Below are positions 5,841 through 8,329 of a stretch of 8,329 nucleotides of DNA, one piece after another; the first letter of the stretch is position 1, and every line of letters starts with the position of its first letter. The notes below the pieces were generated by a model, which did no database searches, was not told the origin of the DNA, and was given only the letters and a program-made list of their open reading frames with translations. This DNA is from Pseudomonadota bacterium (GTDB taxonomy: Bacteria; Pseudomonadota; Alphaproteobacteria; Rhizobiales; Devosiaceae), in the NCBI GenBank assembly GCA_023415605.1, contig JAEZKB010000113.1, forward strand, positions 1 to 8,329. The letters are read 5' to 3'. The translations under genes and the position numbers were made by a program.

Positions 5841-7145
5841 ATGAAACTTCTACCGCTCATGGCGGGCGCGCTGGCGCTCACCATCGCCTCTTCCGCATCT
5901 GCTGAAACGATCACGGTCGCCACCGTCAACAACGGCGACATGATCCGCATGCAGGGCCTCACCAGCGAATTCACCGCGGCCAACCCGGACATCCAGGTCG
6001 AGTGGGTGACGCTCGAAGAAAACGTCCTGCGTCAGCGCGTGACCACCGACATCGCCACCAAAGGCGGCCAGTATGACGTGCTGACGATCGGCACCTACGA
6101 AGTGCCGATTTGGGCCAAGCAGAACTGGCTGCTGCCGCTCGACAATCTCGGCGCCGACTACGACGTCGACGACCTGCTGCCCGCTATCCGCGGCGGCCTC
6201 TCGGTCGACGGCAAGCTCTATGCCGCGCCGTTCTACGGCGAGAGCTCGATGGTCATGTACCGCAAGGACCTGATGGAAAAGGCCGGGCTCACCATGCCCG
6301 ATGCCCCGACCTGGGACTTCATTGCCGATGCGGCCCGCAAAATGACCGACCGCGCCAACGACATCAACGGCATCTGCCTCCGCGGCAAGGCGGGTTGGGG
6401 CGAGAACATGGCTTTCCTGACTGCCATGTCGAACTCCTTCGGCGCCCGCTGGTTCGACGAGACCTGGAAGCCCCAGTTCGACCAGCCGGAGTGGAAGGAC
6501 ACGCTGCAGTTCTATGTCGACCTGATGAAGGATGCCGGCCCGGCCGGTGCCTCGTCCAACGGCTTCAACGAGAACCTAGCGCTGTTCCAGCAGGGCAAGT
6601 GCGGCATGTGGATCGACGCCACGGTCGCGGCCTCGTTCGTCACCGGCAAGGACTCGACCGTCGCCGACAAGGTCGGCTTCGCGCTGGCGCCCGACAAGGG
6701 TCTGGGCAAGCGCGGCAACTGGCTCTGGGCCTGGTCGCTTGCCGTGCCCGCCGGCTCGCAGAAGGCTGACGCTGCGCAGAAGTTCATCGCCTGGGCAACC
6801 AGCAAGGCCTACGCCGAGCTCGTCGCCTCCAAGGAAGGCTGGGCCAACGTCCCGCCGGGTACCCGCTCGTCGCTCTATGCGAATGCCGAGTACCAGGCTG
6901 CCGCGCCCTTTGCCAAGATGACGCTGGACTCGATCAACGCTGCCGACCCGACCGCGCCGACGGTCAAGCCGGTGCCCTATGTGGGCGTGCAGTTCGTCGC
7001 CATTCCGGAGTTCCAGGGTATCGGCACCACGGTGGGCCAGTTGTTCTCGGCAGCGCTTGCCGGCCAGACCTCGGTCGATGACGCCCTCAAGCAGGCGCAA
7101 GACGCGACCACCCGCGAGATGACCAAAGGCGGGTACATCAAGTAG
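5841..7145 (+). CDS. smoE: Polyol ABC importer, periplasmic sorbitol/mannitol-type binding protein (SmoE-like)
   Basis: 434 residues, within the usual range for carbohydrate-binding family 1 proteins. A Sec signal peptide covers 1-21 (MKLLPLMAGALALTIASSAS, cleavage predicted after SASA before ETIT). The mature start TITVATVNNGDMIRMQGLTS followed by FTAANPDIQVEWVTLEENVL is characteristic of SmoE-type polyol-binding proteins of Rhodobacter and rhizobia, as are YAAPFYGESSMVMYRKDLME at 127-146 and GICLRGKAGWGENMAFLTAM at 177-196. Aromatic residues in these stretches (W91, W96, W186, W204, W257, W294, W298) probably line the sugar site. The role is to capture sorbitol, mannitol or a related polyol (arabitol is possible) and deliver it to SmoF-SmoG. 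The ATG at 5841 is chosen because GGGAGGA ends five bases before it and the signal peptide begins there; an upstream TTG in frame (5793) would bury the signal peptide. First gene of the importer operon. Confidence 0.87.
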   Translation: MKLLPLMAGALALTIASSASAETITVATVNNGDMIRMQGLTSEFTAANPDIQVEWVTLEENVLRQRVTTDIATKGGQYDVLTIGTYEVPIWAKQNWLLPLDNLGADYDVDDLLPAIRGGLSVDGKLYAAPFYGESSMVMYRKDLMEKAGLTMPDAPTWDFIADAARKMTDRANDINGICLRGKAGWGENMAFLTAMSNSFGARWFDETWKPQFDQPEWKDTLQFYVDLMKDAGPAGASSNGFNENLALFQQGKCGMWIDATVAASFVTGKDSTVADKVGFALAPDKGLGKRGNWLWAWSLAVPAGSQKADAAQKFIAWATSKAYAELVASKEGWANVPPGTRSSLYANAEYQAAAPFAKMTLDSINAADPTAPTVKPVPYVGVQFVAIPEFQGIGTTVGQLFSAALAGQTSVDDALKQAQDATTREMTKGGYIK

Positions 7146-7159
7146 CCTCCCGACGGCAA

Positions 7160-7197
7160 GAAGGGTCGCCCAGATTACCCCTCTCGGGCGGCCCTTC
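7160..7197 (+). promoter_or_regulatory. Intercistronic 12-bp stem-loop between smoE and smoF
   Basis: GAAGGGTCGCCC (7160-7171) pairs with GGGCGGCCCTTC (7186-7197), eleven Watson-Crick pairs plus one G-U pair in RNA, around a 14-base loop. It begins 14 bases after the smoE stop codon and lies 48 bases before the smoF ATG. The downstream bases (AGTCGGATCC) lack a U-run, so it is more likely a 3' end protector or partial terminator than a full stop. Such hairpins after binding-protein genes are known to raise binding-protein yield over the membrane subunits. Confidence 0.7.
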
Positions 7198-7245
7198 AGT
7201 CGGATCCAACCATCACTGCACCGGCGTTAAGGGGAGAGAACGCCA

Positions 7246-8115
7246 ATGGCTACGCAGCAGTCGCGCACACTGGCGCGCATCATGATGGCGCCTTCGGTTC
7301 TCGTCCTGCTCGTCTGGATGATCGTGCCGCTGGTGCTCACGCTCTGGTTCAGCTTCCAGAACTACAATTTGTTGAACCCCGTCACGAGCTTTGCCGGCTG
7401 GTTCAACTACCAGTACTTCCTCACCGACCCGGCCTTCGCGCAGTCGATCGTCAATACGCTCCTCTTGGTCGGCGGCGTGCTGCTGATCACCGTGGTCGGC
7501 GGCATCTTCCTCGCTCTGCTGCTCGACCAACCGATGTTCGGCCAGGGCATCGTGCGCATCCTCGTCATCTCCCCGTTCTTCATCATGCCGCCGGTCGCGG
7601 CGCTGATCTGGAAGAACATGCTGATGCATCCCGGCTACGGCATCTTTGCCCGCATCGCCGACTTCATCGGCGTCGAGCCGATCGACTGGTTCGCCCAGGT
7701 GCCGCTGTTCTCGATCATCCTCATCGTCGCCTGGCAGTGGCTCCCCTTCGCCACGCTGATCCTCCTCACGGCGCTGCAATCGCTCTCGGAAGAGCAGAAG
7801 GAAGCCGCGGAAATGGATGGCGCCGGCGCGATCAACCGGTTCATCTACATCATCCTGCCGCACATGGCCCGGGCGATCACCGTGGTCATCCTGATCCAGA
7901 CCATTTTCCTCCTCGGCATCTTTGCCGAAGTGCTGGTCACCACCGGCGGCGGACCGGGCTACAACTCGACCAACCTCGCCTTCCTGGTCTACCGCACCGC
8001 CCTTCTCTCGTTCGACGTGGGCGGCGCCTCCGCCGGCGGCGTCATCGCCGTCATCCTCGCCAACATCGTCGCCATCTTCCTGATGCGCGCGGTGGGCAAG
8101 AACCTGGACGCGTGA
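7246..8115 (+). CDS. smoF: Polyol ABC importer, inner-membrane permease (SmoF-like, MalF group)
   Basis: 289 residues, typical of the six-helix carbohydrate permeases (binding-protein-dependent transport inner-membrane family). Hydrophobic spans lie at about 13-35, 67-93, 102-122, 152-177, 209-232 and 260-280. The cytoplasmic EAA loop that docks on the ATPase is clear: EAAEMDGAGAINRFIYIILP at 186-205, with the conserved EAA...DGA......I.LP pattern. The opening (APSVLVLLVWMIVPLVLTLW), followed by SFQNYNLL near 36-43, and the TTGGGPGYNST stretch near 232-242, are usual for the MalF/UgpA-like partner. It forms the translocation pore with the next gene's product and passes the polyol delivered by SmoE. 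AAGGGGAGAG ends about seven bases before the ATG. The gene follows smoE after a 100-bp spacer holding a hairpin and precedes smoG by 10 bp. Confidence 0.9.
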   Translation: MATQQSRTLARIMMAPSVLVLLVWMIVPLVLTLWFSFQNYNLLNPVTSFAGWFNYQYFLTDPAFAQSIVNTLLLVGGVLLITVVGGIFLALLLDQPMFGQGIVRILVISPFFIMPPVAALIWKNMLMHPGYGIFARIADFIGVEPIDWFAQVPLFSIILIVAWQWLPFATLILLTALQSLSEEQKEAAEMDGAGAINRFIYIILPHMARAITVVILIQTIFLLGIFAEVLVTTGGGPGYNSTNLAFLVYRTALLSFDVGGASAGGVIAVILANIVAIFLMRAVGKNLDA

Positions 8116-8125
8116 GGAGAAGCAC

Positions 8126-8329
8126 ATGGCAAGAGAAGTCACCCTCACTCGCAAGCTCACGTTCACGGCCCTCGCCTGGGCCGTGGCCTTCGTCCTGTTC
8201 TTCCCGATCCTCTGGACGATCCTCACCAGCTTCAAGCCGGAGGCCGAGGCGATCGCGTCGCCGCCGGTGGTCATCCCGAGCTGGACGCTGGAAAACTATC
8301 TCGAGGTGCAGAACCGGTCGGACTATTTC
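8126..8329 (+). CDS. smoG: Polyol ABC importer, second permease (SmoG-like, MalG group), partial, 3' end outside window
   Basis: The first 68 residues are present and the frame is open to the window edge. The start is MAREVTLTRKL, followed by one membrane helix at about 12-34 (AWAVAFVLFFPILWTILTS) and then SFKPEAEAIASPP, the conserved turn after the first helix of MalG-type permeases, and PSWTLENYLEV. GAGGAG overlaps the smoF stop codon and sits about six bases before this ATG. The 10-bp spacing to smoF indicates translation as a pair. About 200 more residues, including the EAA loop, should follow beyond the edge, then normally the ATPase (smoK) and polyol dehydrogenase genes. Confidence 0.85.
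   Translation, partial: MAREVTLTRKLTFTALAWAVAFVLFFPILWTILTSFKPEAEAIASPPVVIPSWTLENYLEVQNRSDYF

Noticed and set aside
7160..7197. Intrinsic terminator ending the smoE transcript
   Set aside because: The stem is strong but no U-run follows it, and the downstream genes clearly belong to the same transporter, so a full terminator is unlikely.
7213..8274. 353-codon minus-strand open frame opposite smoF and smoG
   Set aside because: It is antisense to a clear permease with six helices and the EAA motif. Its product is an extremely charged D/E/R/Q-rich string with no fold pattern, as expected when a hydrophobic GC-rich gene is read backwards.
1..8329. CRISPR array, tRNA, rRNA, insertion sequence, phage or defence genes
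   Set aside because: I looked for spaced direct repeats, cloverleaf-like sequences, terminal inverted repeats with transposase frames, and nuclease/helicase/toxin motifs on both strands and saw none.

Overview
The window is GC-rich DNA, densely coding on both strands. Gene content and order look like an alphaproteobacterium of the Hyphomicrobiales/Rhizobiales type; a Devosia-like genome would fit, but that is an inference from protein style and synteny, not a search result. There is no rRNA, tRNA, CRISPR array, insertion sequence or phage gene. Most of the window is ordinary metabolic and transport DNA, and the signals worth a second look are in the short non-coding gaps.

Layout. Bases 1-675 (minus) hold the first 225 codons of a secreted family 3 periplasmic solute-binding protein whose 3' end lies off the left edge. 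A 177-bp divergent gap separates it from a 614-residue membrane glycosyltransferase (family 2) on the plus strand (853-2697). An 88-bp convergent gap with inverted repeats follows. Two minus-strand genes come next: a VOC-superfamily protein (2786-3265, GTG start) and, upstream of it, an FAD-dependent D-amino-acid dehydrogenase of the DadA type (3333-4589). A 135-bp divergent gap holds an 18-bp perfect palindrome next to dadA and an inverted repeat around the candidate promoter of the next gene. On the plus strand are a SorC-family sugar-sensing regulator (4725-5684) and the start of a polyol (sorbitol/mannitol-type) ABC importer: binding protein smoE (5841-7145), permease smoF (7246-8115) and the first 68 codons of permease smoG (8126 to the right edge). 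The ATPase and the polyol dehydrogenases expected in such an operon would lie beyond the edge.

How the genes work together. The clearest unit is regulator plus importer. The SorC protein probably senses a polyol or its phosphorylated derivative and controls smoEFG from the 156-bp gap before smoE. That gap contains a repeat-rich candidate operator just upstream of a TTGACT -35 box. Between smoE and smoF a 12-bp-stem hairpin without a U-run could let the binding protein be made in excess over the permeases, as in many binding-protein-dependent operons. dadA and the VOC gene may be co-transcribed away from the regulator.

The most unusual observation is a palindromic heptamer, CGTNACG. By eye I find it seven times in the window: four times within 82 bp in the gap at 676-852, twice at an exact 11-bp period in the gap before smoE, and once in coding sequence (7380-7386). 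The shared motif suggests that one transcription factor may bind both gaps. I see no gene cluster that amounts to a new biological system.
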